64,000 nt of DNA from Leptodontidium sp. MPI-SDFR-AT-0119. Its lineage: Eukaryota; Ascomycota; Leotiomycetes; Helotiales; Leptodontidiaceae. A model generated the notes under the pieces. That model was given only the letters and a program-made list of their open reading frames with translations, did not search any database and was not told the DNA's origin. Below, in pieces: positions 1-12,900 of this stretch. The stretch is taken from NCBI GenBank assembly GCA_020726505.1, contig JAHLEZ010000017.1, positions 1,054,001 through 1,118,000 of the forward strand. The letters run 5' to 3'. Each line of letters begins with the position of its first letter. Position 1 is the stretch's first letter. Made by a program: the position numbers and the translations under genes.

Positions 1-339
1 TTTAAAGATAGTTTAGTAAGAAAATAATATATTAATTAAAAACAGTGCTTATACTAATACTCACAAAAGCGCTCGACCTCGCCTATCGTAAATACTACAT
101 TTAGTGCGTCCGCCTCCTCGTAAAGAATCTGTCTCACGAATATACCTTTAATAATCTTAAGAGCAAGAAATACACGTATTACGTAAAGAAAAAGTTTTAA
201 TATAACTTAGTAAGTATTCTTATTTCTTTTCCTTATTCTAAATCGTATCTAAATCCTCGCCGAAAGTATTCTAAACATATAGTTACTAATATATAATAGA
301 TTTTATAGTTTATTACTAAAGAGTACTTTCGTTTAATTG

Positions 340-760
340 CCGCCCTCGAGGCGAAAAATAAAGAAGTTATTATTACTACTGTTAAATTAATTAATTCGGC
401 ATTATTAGTCGCCGCTACTAGCGTATTAAAGACTACTAAGGAGTTGTCGCTAGCGTTATTAAAGGAAACGCGCGTTATACGCTAGGAAATCGCTGGCCTA
501 ATTAGCTCGTAAGTAATAAGTTAACCCCCTTATTCCTTTTTAATATTAAGGCTCTTAAGTATCAACGCTTTATACTGTAAAAAACAGTGTTAGTCTTAAA
601 CCGGCTTTTTACTGTCGTCTCTTCTACCGCCACTAAGCGTGATAAGGAGGACGGCGGTAAAGACAATACTTCTACTAAGCGTCTTCGCTAAAGTCGCCGT
701 TATAACGCAGAGGAAGAAGACGAGGAACCTCTTTTAAATATTTATAAGTAAGGGATTCGG
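340..760 (+). pseudogene. Coding-like remnant, possibly a transposase or other mobile-element tail
   Basis: One plus-strand frame reads as an alanine/leucine-rich helical stretch with fragments such as AALEAKNKEV and AATSVLKTTKELSLALLKET, ending in a run of basic and acidic residues (codons for RKKTR and EEEDEE-like text). Stops and shifts interrupt it. It lies beyond the 3' end of the copia remnant and on the opposite strand, so it is probably a different element. I do not recognise the family. Confidence 0.25.
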
Positions 761-1069
761 CCCTGTTTTAGATTAACTTCGTAATAAGTTCTTCGTGGCG
801 GCACTTTCTTTATATTATTATACGGGAGTAACCTCTTATAGTAAAACTAATAGTTTGTCTTTATTAAAGTATCGTCGTAAGGCCGCCTATTAATACTTTA
901 AATTAGAGGGTGTTTAGAATTAAATCGAGTGTGTTTCTGACTTCGCAAATTAATTAAATATAAAAATAATCGCAAGTAATAAATTAATAAAAATAAGAGT
1001 TATAAAGAAATATATAAATAATAAAAAAATTAACGAGTATAAGAAACCCCTTTATTATTAGTCTAAATT

Positions 1070-4000
1070 GACTCTAGTTAACTATTAAACTTAACCCTCT
1101 ATTTTAATAGTAAGGATATTAATATTAATAAAATCCCAAAGAGCCTTATTTAGAGTACTCTTCGTTATAGCGTCAGTAAGATTATTAGCGCTATTAATCT
1201 ATCGAACCTCTATTAGCTCTCTACGCTCGTATAATTGACGAATAGCTATAATATTAATTATTAGGCGCTTCTCTTTAGTCATATTAAGCTTAATAATACA
1301 CTTATAAAGGAACAAAGAATCCGTGCAAATAATAATAAGAAGACGTAAGATATTAAGCTTATTAGTTACTATATTAATAGTCGTATTAAGGGAGATTAAT
1401 ATATTAATATTAGTTACTATAATATATAACTCTAATACGAACACTATATAAGTTACTCTCTTATATTTTATTAAGTTAATATACACGATATTATTAATTA
1501 AGGTAAATTACGTATCCCCTATTATTTCGGCACTAATTATTAATACAAAACTTATTTATAAACTTAAGTTTTTATTATTAATAAAAGAACTATTTATAAA
1601 AACGTAAACCTTCGTAAACTATAAGTCAATTAGTACGTATTAGAGTCCTCTCTCTAAGTTGTCTATTTATTATTTAAGGCGTAAGTTTAAGGCCTTAACG
1701 TTATTTTCTGTTAGATCTTAATATTATACTATAACTAAGAGATTAAATATTACTTTTAATTAATAAATAATAATAAAGTAAGCTACACGAGCTCGTTACT
1801 CTTTGTAGGCCTTCTTATAGTCCTCTTTTTTTGTGTCGACTAGCTCTAGCCTTGCTCCTTGACTCTTCTAAGACATATAAAGGCTATCCCTGTTTATAGA
1901 GATAGTATATTTATTAAACGTAATAGTTTCGATAGGGAATAGTACTTATATCGGCTTCGTTAGAAAACCGGCCTTAGTGATCTCATTTTACTCTCTTACT
2001 AAGAAGTCCTTATCTCTTAGAATTAACGTATTGTCTATTTATATTCTTATAACTTTAAAGTTATAACTTTCCTTAGTATTAATTAATAAGTATAAGTCAT
2101 ACGTTAACGTCTTTATTTATAAGTTTTTTATATAATATTTGTAGTATATATTAAACTAATAGTTTTTAGATTTAAGTATATTATATAATAGTAGTATTAC
2201 TATAAATATTATGCTAAGAGGGAAATCTCTTGCGATCTCTTTTAGTAGTTATATAAAAATGTCCCGGAGAAGCCTTGTTTTTACCTAGACGTAAGCTTAA
2301 GTGATGTCCTTAATAGCTAGATAGGATTCGGATTAGTTTTAGAGGCGATTTAAGTGCTTGATAGTAGCGGCTAAGAAAATAAGTAACTATTAACTAAACT
2401 ATTAGATTATTAGAGACTAAGTTAGTATTTTTCTCTTCCCTTTGTCGTTAAAGTATTAAATTACTAGTCTTAACTTCTTATATAAAATTGACGTCTCCTT
2501 ACCTTTAACTTCGTCTATTATTTTTGACTTAAAGATATAGTAGCCTCTTACTTTAAGGTCGTCCTTATAAATAGGCATAAAAACACCTCTTTTAATAAGT
2601 GCTTCGTATTCCGTCCTTTAGGACTACTAGAATAGTAGTCTAAGCGCTATAATCTTCCCTTTAACACGAAGTTTAATAAATAGCTCTTAGTCCCTTGTCT
2701 CTTTCTTAGTTAAAAATACTTTAATATCGTAATCGTTATTAATAGTTAATAAATCTAAAATGTGTTTCGTAAATAGAATCTTAATAGTAATTCGGGGTAG
2801 ATTTAGTGTTATTTCAGTAGTGTTTTTAATTAGGGATCTTAGATATTACTTATAAATATCTTCTAATAAGTTTTCTTTTTATTATTTAATATTAAAGGTG
2901 TTTGTCTTAAAGGGATACGTTAAAGGTAGCCTAAGCCGTAGCCGAACTAAGGGCTTTTTAAAGTAGTTTCGCTGTACTAAAACCTATTGCCTTATTTACT
3001 ATATAAAGGGCATATTATTCTCTAAACATCGCGATATTAACATAAACTATATAATTAAAGTCGACGTCATCTTATAGTTTAAAGCGGAACTTATATAGAG
3101 TATTTATATGTTTCTAGTAATACTTACATATCTCTTTAACCCTCAATATAACGTCCGAGTCATACTTATAGCCAGCTTAATCTAGTAGGTGCTAAAGACG
3201 TCTTACTAAAAGGTGTCCGAAACGCTTATAAAGCCGACGTATTTCTAGTTTAGTTAAGTAGTATATATTTATTATTCCGGTTAAAGTGTCTAGTAATTGA
3301 TAATATTAATCCAAAAGTAGCTATAAATGCCTATACTTCTGTATAATTAAGTACTTCTTATTACTCTAAATTAAGATATTACACAAGTTATCGTATTACG
3401 TATTAAGCGTATTTAACTACTATAAGCAAACTAGAAACAGGATATTTACGTCTACGATTTAGAAGTCTATTTCTCTAGCTAGAGTATTAATTATAGTAAC
3501 TCCTAGGGACGGTCACGAATTAACACTAAATGTGATCTAGCTCTAGCCTGCCTAATTAGTGTTAAACTTAACATCTTGAATTTACTATAATACCTGCAGT
3601 TAGTTAATTCCTCCCGTGTTTTTATTAAATGCCCTTATATTAATTAATAAGCCTTAAAAGAATTTGTTTATTTATTACGTTATATAGGCCTCGCTTAAAG
3701 CGGGTCTTTTAATTTTGCTTTCTAAGATATAAGTAACCTTCCTCTCCTTAAGTTGCCCTATGACTTCTCGTGTATTATATTATACCTCACTTACTATAAA
3801 TATAGTCGTGAAATTTACAGTACTATCACTATTATCGTCGTCGGAATCCTTTAAAGAGTCGTTAATATTTATTAAAGTGTTTAAATTTATATCTTAGTAA
3901 TTTCTTGAATAGTGTTTAGATAAAGTCTAGTTCTAGTTCGAATTGGGGTCGATCCCCTTAATATAAGTTAGGTAGCTCCTAAAGGTCTTATCTGTGGCCT

Positions 4001-5950
4001 TTACTCCTTTGGCCTTATACGCCGCGAAGTATTATGCCTTTAACGTTACTTACTCTTTATTAGAGTAGCGACTACTATAATAATTTATCTTCTTATAAAT
4101 AATATAACTTATATAGCCTAATATAAGCTAGAATTTATCTCTGCGTTTATTTTTACTTAAAAATTTTATCTTATAATTAAAGTAATAAGCCGTCTTATTT
4201 ATAATATAAGATTAGTAGTAATTCGTATATAATCTAAAGTACTTACTTACCCTCGATCCCGAGTCATAAGTTACTTCAACGCCGACAGTAGAGCGAAGAC
4301 TATTTATTAACGTAAGGAAGGTAAGGGGTGCCTAAAATAAGGCTATCTTAAAGAGGAAGTTCCTTAATACTCCTTACACGAGTTTATCGCGGAGCGTCTT
4401 ATCGTTCCGTATATTATCGTCTTTTAAGCTAAGTTAAATACTTTATAATTCCTTGGCGAAGTTCTCTAATTAAGTTAATACTAGCTTTCTCGTTTAGTAA
4501 GGCTCCTCTTAAAATAACAAGAAAGTCAAACTAAATTATTAACTAAAGAACTTATTAGCTCTCTCCTTTATTTTAAAGTGTTCGCGTGTCGTTTTAATAA
4601 GCTTATTAAATAAGTACCCCTTATTTTAGAGGTACTAGTAGTAATACGAACTAACTCCGTCTCGTAATATCAACGGAAAAGCTTAGTTCTAGACCTTAGT
4701 CTTAACTAATACTTTTTAATATAAGTTAGCGAAAATATAGAGCTTCTTATTTAAGTAGTCCTTGTCTCTATTATATTAGAGCTCCTTAATATATATCTTA
4801 GTAAGGTTTACTAACGATTTTACTTAGTCCGGGGTTAATAGATTTATAATATACTATGACGGCCGAATCGGCTTTATATATAGTCCGGTAGTCCTAAGAA
4901 CTTTAAATAATAATAATAACCCGTCCCGTGAATATATTATTAGCGTTAATATAAGATTCAGTAACACGTAGTTATTTAATTTTTATAAGTGGAAATTACT
5001 TAAGGGATCCCTTCTAAAAGTAAATAAAAACTCCTTCTTTAGGACTATAAGTAAAGGGGTTATACTATATAAATCCTCGACCTCATCTCCTTTAGTAAGA
5101 GAGATCTTAAGTGATCTTAATAACTAAATCGTCTTTATAAGCTTTACTCCTAACCCTTTTAAAGAAGTGTCTTCCTTTACAAAATAAATAACTACTTCTA
5201 GTTAGTATTATAAAGACATTAGGGATTAATTTTATTAAAGTATTATTAAAAATAGCGGTAGTAAGCGAGAGACTAATTCCTAGAGGTGATTCAGTACTAA
5301 TTCGGGGTAGTTTCGAATTTGTATTTCTACTTAGTCTCTTAATTATATATTCTCCTTAGCTTATATTACTTCTACTAAAGTATATGCCGTCCTCGTCCCC
5401 TTCCCTTATTATACAAACACACTAAAGGCTTATAAGTCGTCCCTAAAGTATATACGTTTTATAACCTCAATTAATTTAAACTCGTTTACTATCTAATCTT
5501 TAAAATACTCTTAAAAGTCTTAAAAAAGGAATTCTCCCTTAAGATAACTATCGTAATAGGCCTCCTAGAACCTTCACAAGTATACTATTGTGTCTCCCGT
5601 GAAAATTAGATTAAGATCTAGTGTTACCGTATTATTAAATATTTCTAGAGTTAACTCTAACTCTACTAAAGTATCCGTTATTATGTCGGATTTAATTCGT
5701 AAGTAATATAGTAAGTTCCTAGATAAGTTTCTTAAAGGTCCAAAGTTCTGGATTTAAGGATATTAAATTAATAGTCTTTGTGAAGTAATTGTCGTGTTAT
5801 AATAGCTTTTCTTTAACGTGTAGTTGTCTTAATCGAGTCTTAAGAGAGAAGTTGCCTTCCCTCCACGATCTAGAAAAGGTAAAATGCCCTTTAAGGAAAA
5901 TATAATAAAGTACTCTTTAAGTTGAAGCCTAAAATCCGCTCTATAACCTA
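1070..5950 (-). mobile_element. Ty1/copia LTR retrotransposon remnant (RIP-inactivated)
   Basis: Reading the minus strand, the block 1,070-2,100 gives a recognisable copia polyprotein end: a reverse transcriptase tail with fragments IDNTLIL, SINRDSLYMS, KALNLRLK and IDNLERGL, then the RNase H start with SSFINNKN at about 1,550-1,600, then the open stretch 1,199-1,486. It finishes with the typical copia C-terminus fragments RWIDSANNLTDAITKSTLNKAL. Many codons are TAA or TAG where the family has CAA or CAG/TGG, as RIP produces. Integrase and gag should lie toward 3,000-5,950 but are too mutated for me to place. I could not identify its LTRs, so both ends are approximate. Confidence 0.8.
1199..1486 (-). 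pseudogene. Ty1/copia RNase H fragment
   Basis: A 95-codon open stretch in otherwise stop-riddled DNA. It contains VFVLELYIIVTNINILISLN, equivalent to the copia RNase H segment usually reading S-V-L-A-S-E-L-Y, followed by IICTDSLFLYKCI and TKEKRLIINIIAIRQLYERR, the conserved end of the domain with its catalytic Asp in CTDS. The frame continues past a stop into RWIDSANN. It has no start of its own and is part of the larger copia remnant. Survival of the frame is probably chance plus low RIP target density. Confidence 0.85.
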
Positions 5951-6132
5951 AGACCTTTTCTGTTTATAATAAGGTTAATAATATAAGCTTACTACTAATT
6001 AGTGTTAGTGTAATACTAGTTCATATACTACGCCGTATATGTAAATATATTTTAATACAAGTATAGCGATAAAGTAATAAATATATAGTTCAAAATCTGT
6101 ATATATTCTAAGAGAGTGTGAGGAGAGCTAGA

Positions 6133-6136
6133 CTAT
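6133..6136. repeat. Target-site duplication CTAT, left copy
   Basis: The four bases CTAT sit directly before the TG of the left gypsy LTR and recur directly after the CA of the right LTR at 18,283-18,286. Four-base duplications are usual for Ty3/gypsy-type integration, and the related solo LTR at 44,281-44,510 also has a four-base duplication. Confidence 0.7.
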
Positions 6137-6416
6137 TGTGGGAGGGACAAACCCCAATCCATATAATAAGAGGGTAGTATGTAGCGAGCCACCGGAGGAG
6201 ATTCTAGGCTCTATAAATAATAGATTAATCAAATCTAAAGATATTATATATCTAGAGAGTACGAATCGGTAAAGGAGGGGAAGGAAAAGGTTCTAATAAA
6301 TAGAATATATTTAGTATTACGTTCTTGACGTTCTATAGTTAAGTGTTAACTCCTTATATATGCGAAGGACTAGCCTAGTTATGTAATAAAAGAAATTAGC
6401 GGCTGTCCCCGCCACA
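6137..6416 (-). repeat. 3' LTR of the gypsy element (280 bp)
   Basis: On the plus strand it starts TGTGGGAGGG and ends CCGCCACA, giving the standard TG...CA ends. It aligns to 18,003-18,282 along its full length without gaps. All differences I checked are transitions, the RIP signature. It is the 3' LTR because a purine-rich tract precedes it on the minus strand. Confidence 0.92.
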
Positions 6417-6421
6417 TGTGT

Positions 6422-6436
6422 CCCCCCCTTTAAAAA
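6422..6436 (-). other. Polypurine tract of the gypsy element
   Basis: Read on the minus strand this is TTTTTAAAGGGGGGG immediately upstream of the 3' LTR, separated by about five bases. It is the expected plus-strand priming site of an LTR retrotransposon. The related copy on the other strand has TTTTTAAAGAGGGGG at 21,046-21,060 in the same position relative to its LTR. Confidence 0.75.
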
Positions 6437-9400
6437 CTTTGCTCGTCCTTAAGTAATATATACTAAAAAGAAGTAAATAACTAATTAAAGCGTCTCAAAT
6501 CGTCAGTAGGATATTATATAATTAGTATATATAAAGTCCCGTGATAGTTAACCTGTCACCTTTAAAGTAAATAATTGTCTCGCTTAGTACCTTCCTGCCC
6601 CCTTACATAAGGCTAGCTCTCCCCTACTAACCTTTTAACTTTAATTTTCCAAATATAATAATCTCTCTTTAATACTATTTTCTCTATAAAGCACCTCAAT
6701 ACGTCTCGATCTCTTTCCTCCTTTTTTCTATTAATTAAATAACACCTCTTATACTTTCTCTCGTTATAACACTTCTAAAGAAAGTAAACTTCCCCGCCAA
6801 GCTTATGTTAAGATCGACTTTACTATTACTTTTCTTTATACTACTAAGGCAAGATCTCCTTCCGTTTAACGATAACTTTAGCTACTATAACTTTAGTACT
6901 CTTAGAGGTCTCTTTACTGCTAACTTCTCTATATTTAGTACTTTTAAGATAACAACTTTGGCCTTTACTATTAACTTTAGCGCGTTATTAAAGCTTAATA
7001 CCTTTAACTTCGCTGTTACTTAGTCGTAGAAGTGACGTAGTAAAGAGCTTTTCCTTTTCTTTTCTTCTTATTAAGTAATAACTTTAATATAACACTTGCG
7101 TTAACTTATACACAGTCTCTCCTTAGTATTCCGCACCTTAATCTCTAAATAGTAACTTTAGTATAAAGTTAAGTCGCCTTAATACAGTGAGTTGACCTTC
7201 TATAACACTATTTAAGCTCTACTAACTCGTTATAGACCTTCGAGAAGAGTCCTTCGTTATTAGCTACCTTAAAGGTGCTATTAAAATCAGTTCGCTTTAT
7301 CTCAGCCTAAACGCTCTCAGCTTTAATACTAAAGGTTAATACTATAAAAGTCTTAACGCGCCTTAACTTCGTAAATTATACTCTCATCTCTTTTCTTATA
7401 CTTAATTAGCTATTTATAAATTATACTAACACCTTTCTTATACTAATTATAGTACGACTATTATCTTTAGTCTTTAACTTGTGTTTTAAGAAGTAATTAA
7501 AGTGAACTCTAAAACTTTACTTTAACGTTATTTAATTAAGTATTAAATTATTTAACCTCTTTGTAACGCCGGTGCTTATATTCTCTTTATAAGTTAAGGA
7601 AACGATGTTATTTGTCTTCTTTAAGTTCGTAAACTAATAGGAATTAAGGCCACCTCGTGTAATTACTCGTATTAAACTCTACCCCTTAAGTTTAGAACGT
7701 GCGTGTCGCGCCGTATTAATCTTCCCTTAGTAATAAGTCACTAAGTAGTTTTCGGGTCCCTTTATAAATACGCTTTTATTACACTTGCGCAAGTCACATT
7801 ACTAAAGATAAGTAGTATTATTCTGTTAGTCTTTTATTAATTAATTAGTTAAATAGGGTAGAGGCTAGATCCGCCAATTTCGAAGGTTTATAATAGAAAG
7901 CCGGGAGGAATAAGTAAACTAATAGTCGTAATGTGCCGAGTAAGGTTAAGAGGCTATAATAAGTTCTTAGTTCTTAGTGTAGTAAAAATAGCCCCTTCTC
8001 CCTTTGACAAGTAAGTCACCTCTTATTATTAAAGTTAATAGAGGGTCTTTGAAATAACTAAGCTTTCTAGAGGCAAAAGAGTTTAGTTAACTTAAGTACT
8101 ATTAAGTTAGTAGTAATTAAGTATGAGATAGTATACTATAAGGTCCTGTTAACTAGAGATCTTCTCAGAATAATAGTTTAATTATAATTAAGGTCTCTTA
8201 ATTTACTTTAATTCTTTAATAGGGGTTAAAGAACTTGTTATTAATCTTGAGGTCAAAGTTAGACTTGACTTTTGACCGGTTGCTTTATAAGTTATTAGCT
8301 TTGTCCTTGTTTGTTCTACTTAACGACACCTCTTAAAATAATGTAATAGGCGGTAATAAAATATTTATGAGAATACTTAAGGTCGTACTCTTAGCCTTAA
8401 TTAGTTACTAGTACTTATTACTAAACCTAACTAAAGGTCGAGGGTATAAAGTCTTTATTACTTTAGCGATATTAATACGAGCCTAGAATAGTAGCACTCT
8501 TACTTATAAGTTTATTATAGTCGCAGAACTATTGTATTATATTTAAAAGTTGTTTATAACTTATAGTCTCTTGTTAGTACTTTAAGTACAAAGTATACTA
8601 CCTCTTGTCTATTAGTACTAGTAAATAGTAAGAGAAGTTTTTATTCTTTTAGACTTTCCGACGGGAAGGGACTAGGAGGTATTAACGTATATATAGAAGG
8701 GGCCCTGACTTAGTAAGCGAGAGACTTTAAATAAAGCTAATTAAGAGTAGTCGACTAACACTCGATCCCTAAAAGGTTCATTAACTAGGGGTCGTCGGCC
8801 GATAATATATTTAGATCTTTAGTACGTGGGGTAAGGTTAGCGTTAGCTATATTATAGTTATTAACTTAAGGTTTTAGAGAGCACGGCTCTAATTCCGAGC
8901 GTGTTATTAACTCTTCGCTAAAAGATTTCCTAGACTTTTACTTGCTTTATATAAATCGTGTAATTTACTTACTAGTTTAAGGCTAGTTTATTAATAGTAC
9001 TCTTAGTATTATCCTTTATAGATCGCTATACGCTATATTAGGGTTAATAGCTTTGTAAGTATTAACTTTATTCCTAAGAATAATAGACTTACTTCGTTAT
9101 TTCTTCTCTTTTTATTAATTGCTAAGAATTAGCGCTTAAGTATATTGCGTTTGTATTCTTTAGGGTGTTTAGCACGTTAGACTCGAATTTCTGGCCTAGG
9201 CCACAGGTTTAACTTGTCGTTTTAGAATTTAGTCTTACGGATCGAGCTCAATAACTAGCTTATTTAAACGAAGTTACTTTTTACCGCCTAAAATATCGTT
9301 AACTTAATAATAATAGTCTCGTTTTAAACTTGTCGTGTGTTTGTATACGGTAAGTAGTTTATAAGGGCGCTAGTTTCTTATTGAGTTTTACTTCGAGAGA

Positions 9401-9900
9401 TAAGTGTTCTTATAGCGCGGGACTAATGTTTTCTCTGACTTACTTAAGGCTGTATAGGCTTTTCTTTGTGCTTATTATAGTACTAAAGTATCTTAAATCG
9501 TGGTTCTTAATAGTACGAAGTCGGTTTAGCGATTATTTTAATAATTTTAATATACGGTAATATATCGTCCTCCCCTTTAAAGACTAAGGGTGCGTCCTTA
9601 TACTAGCTCCTTAACACTAAAGCCTTAATACTAAAGTATTAGTTTTAAGTTTCGTGTCGCGACAGTTACTCGTAAAAGTAAGTAATAGTTATTAGGGCTA
9701 AGTTTATTTAATTAAAGAAATATTGTCGGCGACGCTAGCGTGTGGAGCGTATATATTTATTCTAAGTCAGAAACTACTTAGTACTTACTACGCTACTATA
9801 CTAACAATTCGAGTACTTTAATTATTATCTTATCGTCCTTAATACGTTATATCATCGGAATCGTAGGGTTCTCTAAGAATTCGGGGTCGTTAAGGTGTTA
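6437..9900 (-). pseudogene. Extra coding-like region between integrase and 3' LTR
   Basis: Downstream of integrase there remain about 3 kb before the 3' LTR, far more than a normal gypsy tail. Minus-strand reading near 6,800-7,020 gives VTAKLKVLS, NSALKLIVKAKV and KVLN. The inverted copy near 20,150-20,600 gives the same text with fewer stops, plus fragments such as AKNAWAEIK, NNKGLFLKVYNKLVELR and YYRKLTYYVKVT. This suggests a real additional open frame, lysine-rich and helical, in the ancestor. I do not recognise it. It is not envelope-like in any obvious way: no signal peptide or membrane segments are visible. The right boundary is approximate. Confidence 0.5.
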
Positions 9901-12900
9901 TAAATTAATGTCTAGTTTAAGATTTAAAGGGGTCAGGTTATCGTCTTCGCTAAAGGCCTCTTCTACTTTATTACTATTATTATAAATAAAGTTGTTCCTC
10001 TTATAAAAGAGCTTAAGCTTATTACCGGCGAAGGTTTGTCGTAACTAGGGGCCATCATCGCCGAGTTCCTTAAGTCTATAATAGCCTTTATTAGTGTAAG
10101 TTTTAGCGATCTCGTAAGGACTTAGCTACTTAAAGTCGAGTACTTAGTTTAAGGACATATCATTCTCTCGTACTAAGTCCTAGCGAAGGACTAAGTCTTT
10201 CTTTTTAAATAGTCTCTTCTGTATATTGTGTTTAAAATTAAAGGCTTCCTTACCTTTTTAATAACGCCGAGTCTTCTTAAAGATAGCCTTATTAATATGT
10301 TCTTATCTTATTTAAAACTATATAGCCCTAAGTTATAGTAACTTCGATTAGTCACAAACCTTCTTAGTAAATAACGTTCTCTATATTAAGTTTTTTATCT
10401 CAATAAGTAAGATCGCCTCCCTGCCGTATATTATATAGAATAGTATGTAACTAGTTAAACTATATATAGTAGTTCTATTAGTAAATAATACTACGGAAAG
10501 GTTATTAGTCTAACGTCCTTCTATTTTTAATAAAGTGTTCTTAATAAGTCTATAGCCTCGTTCGATCATTCCGTTAGCTCTAGCGTTATATGCCGAGATC
10601 TTAATTCGCTTAACCTCTATTTTATTAAGTAGTTTTAGCACTTCCCCTATATTCTTAGTTCCTTTATTTATAATAAGTTTCTAAAACAACTTATAACGGC
10701 AAATAATATCTTCCTAAATAAAAGTAGTAATATATTTAGCCTCTCTAGTAAGGAGAGCTTTAGCTTTAGCCCATTTACTTATGTCGTCTCTTATAACAAT
10801 AAAGTAACCTTTTCCCCTGTGTAATAATATATAAGTAATATCTAATGCCTACTTTTCTATGAGTTTATTTAATATTATAAGGTAAAGAGGCTCCTTAAGA
10901 CGTTTCGTTAATCGAAGTTAACAATTCTTACACGTTTAGACGTATTTTATATAATTAGTAAATAGTCCCTTCTAAAAGTACTGTGTAGCGATATAGTAAT
11001 AAGTACTTTCTCTCCCTTTGTAACTAGAATTATTATGGCAGCTTCGAAGTATAATTTTCTTCTCCTTATTAGTGTTAATAACAAGCTTAATAATAGAACC
11101 TTTTATAAGGAGCCTCTAAATCCGGCGACTGTGTATACTATAGTTCAAAGCTTCCCGTTTAAAGACTTAAAACTACTTTCTAGTTATGTCCTTAGGAGTC
11201 TTAAGTGTCGTTAGGTATTAGGCAATTTACTAGTACCCTTCGCCGTACCTATTAGCCAGGATAAGTAGTTCTCCTTTAATAAAGCTTAAATTATTAGAGG
11301 AGTTAAGTTCCCCTTCGTCTCTTAAGTATTATACTTTTACTTTTATATTTAATAAGATATCGTTTTGTTTACATAATTTAAGGTCTATTATTACTTCTTT
11401 AAGTTCTAAATTAGTAAGTTCTTCGGCGTTAAATACTTCTATAGGGCAGATCTTATAAGCTCTTAACTCAGAAAGTATTTAATCCTCGTTTATATCACTC
11501 TCTTCCGGCGTGTCGTCAGTATACTTTAGCCTCTTAGAGAGTTAATCGGCAACGACGTGTATTAAGCCTTTAATATACTAAACTTTAAAATCAAACAGGC
11601 GTATTTAAGTAAGCTATTTAATAAGTAAGGCGCTAAGATAATCGTAGGCGGCTCTATTTAGTTAAGTAACTAGGGTGTTAGTGTCTATTTTAATAATAAA
11701 GTATACGTTAACGAGCTAAATCTTAAGTTTCTTTAAAATATAAAGTATACCTTTATATTCTCGCTTAGTAGTATTATACTTAGCTTCGGTCTTACTCTAA
11801 AAACTACTCTTATACTTTATAAGTCGTATCTTGTTTATTAAAGAGTCTCTTTGGCCGAGAAAACTTCCCTAACTTATATTACTTAAGTCGACACTAATAA
11901 TTATCTCTTTAGTACCTTCGCTATAATTAATTCGACATAAAACTAAAAACGAGTATAACGTATCTTTAAGAGTTTATATTACTTTGTCGTGAATCTCTAG
12001 GTCTTAAAAGAACTTGACTCCTTTTCTAGATAATACGTATAATAACTTAGCGATTAGTCAGAAGTTTTTAATCTAAATTCGAAAGTAAATAATAAGGCTT
12101 AAGAATGCCTTGACTTCTATTAAGTTACTTAGTAAGTTCTAGTTCTTAATTTTAATTAAGTGTCTTACTGAAGGTTTTCTCCCCTTAGAGTTACAGGCGT
12201 ATTTTATAATATTTATACCGTTTAGATAAAACTAAGACTTCAGTCTAATAATAGCGCCTACTCTTTCTAAACATTCTAGCGTCTTATTAAGGTTCTAAAT
12301 ATACTCTAAGATAAATCTTCAGATTTCGGGACGAGCTTCTTCTTAGTTATAGTTTATATATAACTCCTTAACTCTTATATTATTTAAGAATAACATAGAT
12401 ACACTAAGAATTAGTAACTTTAATATACAAGTAATCGTTCTAATAAATTAAGCAACAGAGTTTATAATACCCTAGGGGAAAGTTGTGTTCCTAACTAAGC
12501 TTACGTTTAGAATATAAAAGGCAATTATATCTCGGCTAAACTTATAGAGAGTTTGTTAATCATAATCGAAGTATAAGTTAACGAGGCTAACGACGTAGTA
12601 ACTAGCGAATTCTTTAGAGAATTCATCTATTAAAGGTAAAAGATTAATATCCCTTTGTGTGACGATATTTAATATAGTAGCTAAGTTAATGAGTCTGTAT
12701 TTTCTAGATTCCTTCTTTTTTACTAAAAACTAAGCATTTTAGTATAAGCCTTCAGAAAGCTTAAGAACACCCTTATTAAGACGCTCTTGTACTATCTTCG
12801 TAACTTCTGGGACTAAAGCTCGTGGTAACGGAAAGTTAGGGGCTTACTAAGCTTTGTACTTAATAGTCTTAATAACGACTAAAGGAGAGACATCTTCGTG

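Larger units (their letters stand above)
1..6136. repeat. RIP-mutated AT-rich block containing decayed transposons
   Basis: The whole stretch is strongly AT-rich, dominated by TpA, poor in CpA and TpG, and interrupted in every frame by TAA and TAG stops, while islands with CpG remain. This is the pattern expected of repeat-induced point mutation in ascomycetes. The only recognisable content is a minus-strand Ty1/copia element, annotated separately, and a coding-like stretch near 340-760. No gene can be supported. The block ends where the gypsy LTR begins. Confidence 0.85.

Noticed and set aside
6805..7023. 72-codon plus-strand open frame with a hydrophobic start
   Set aside because: It is antisense to the coding-like extra region of the gypsy element; the minus-strand reading is supported by the second copy.
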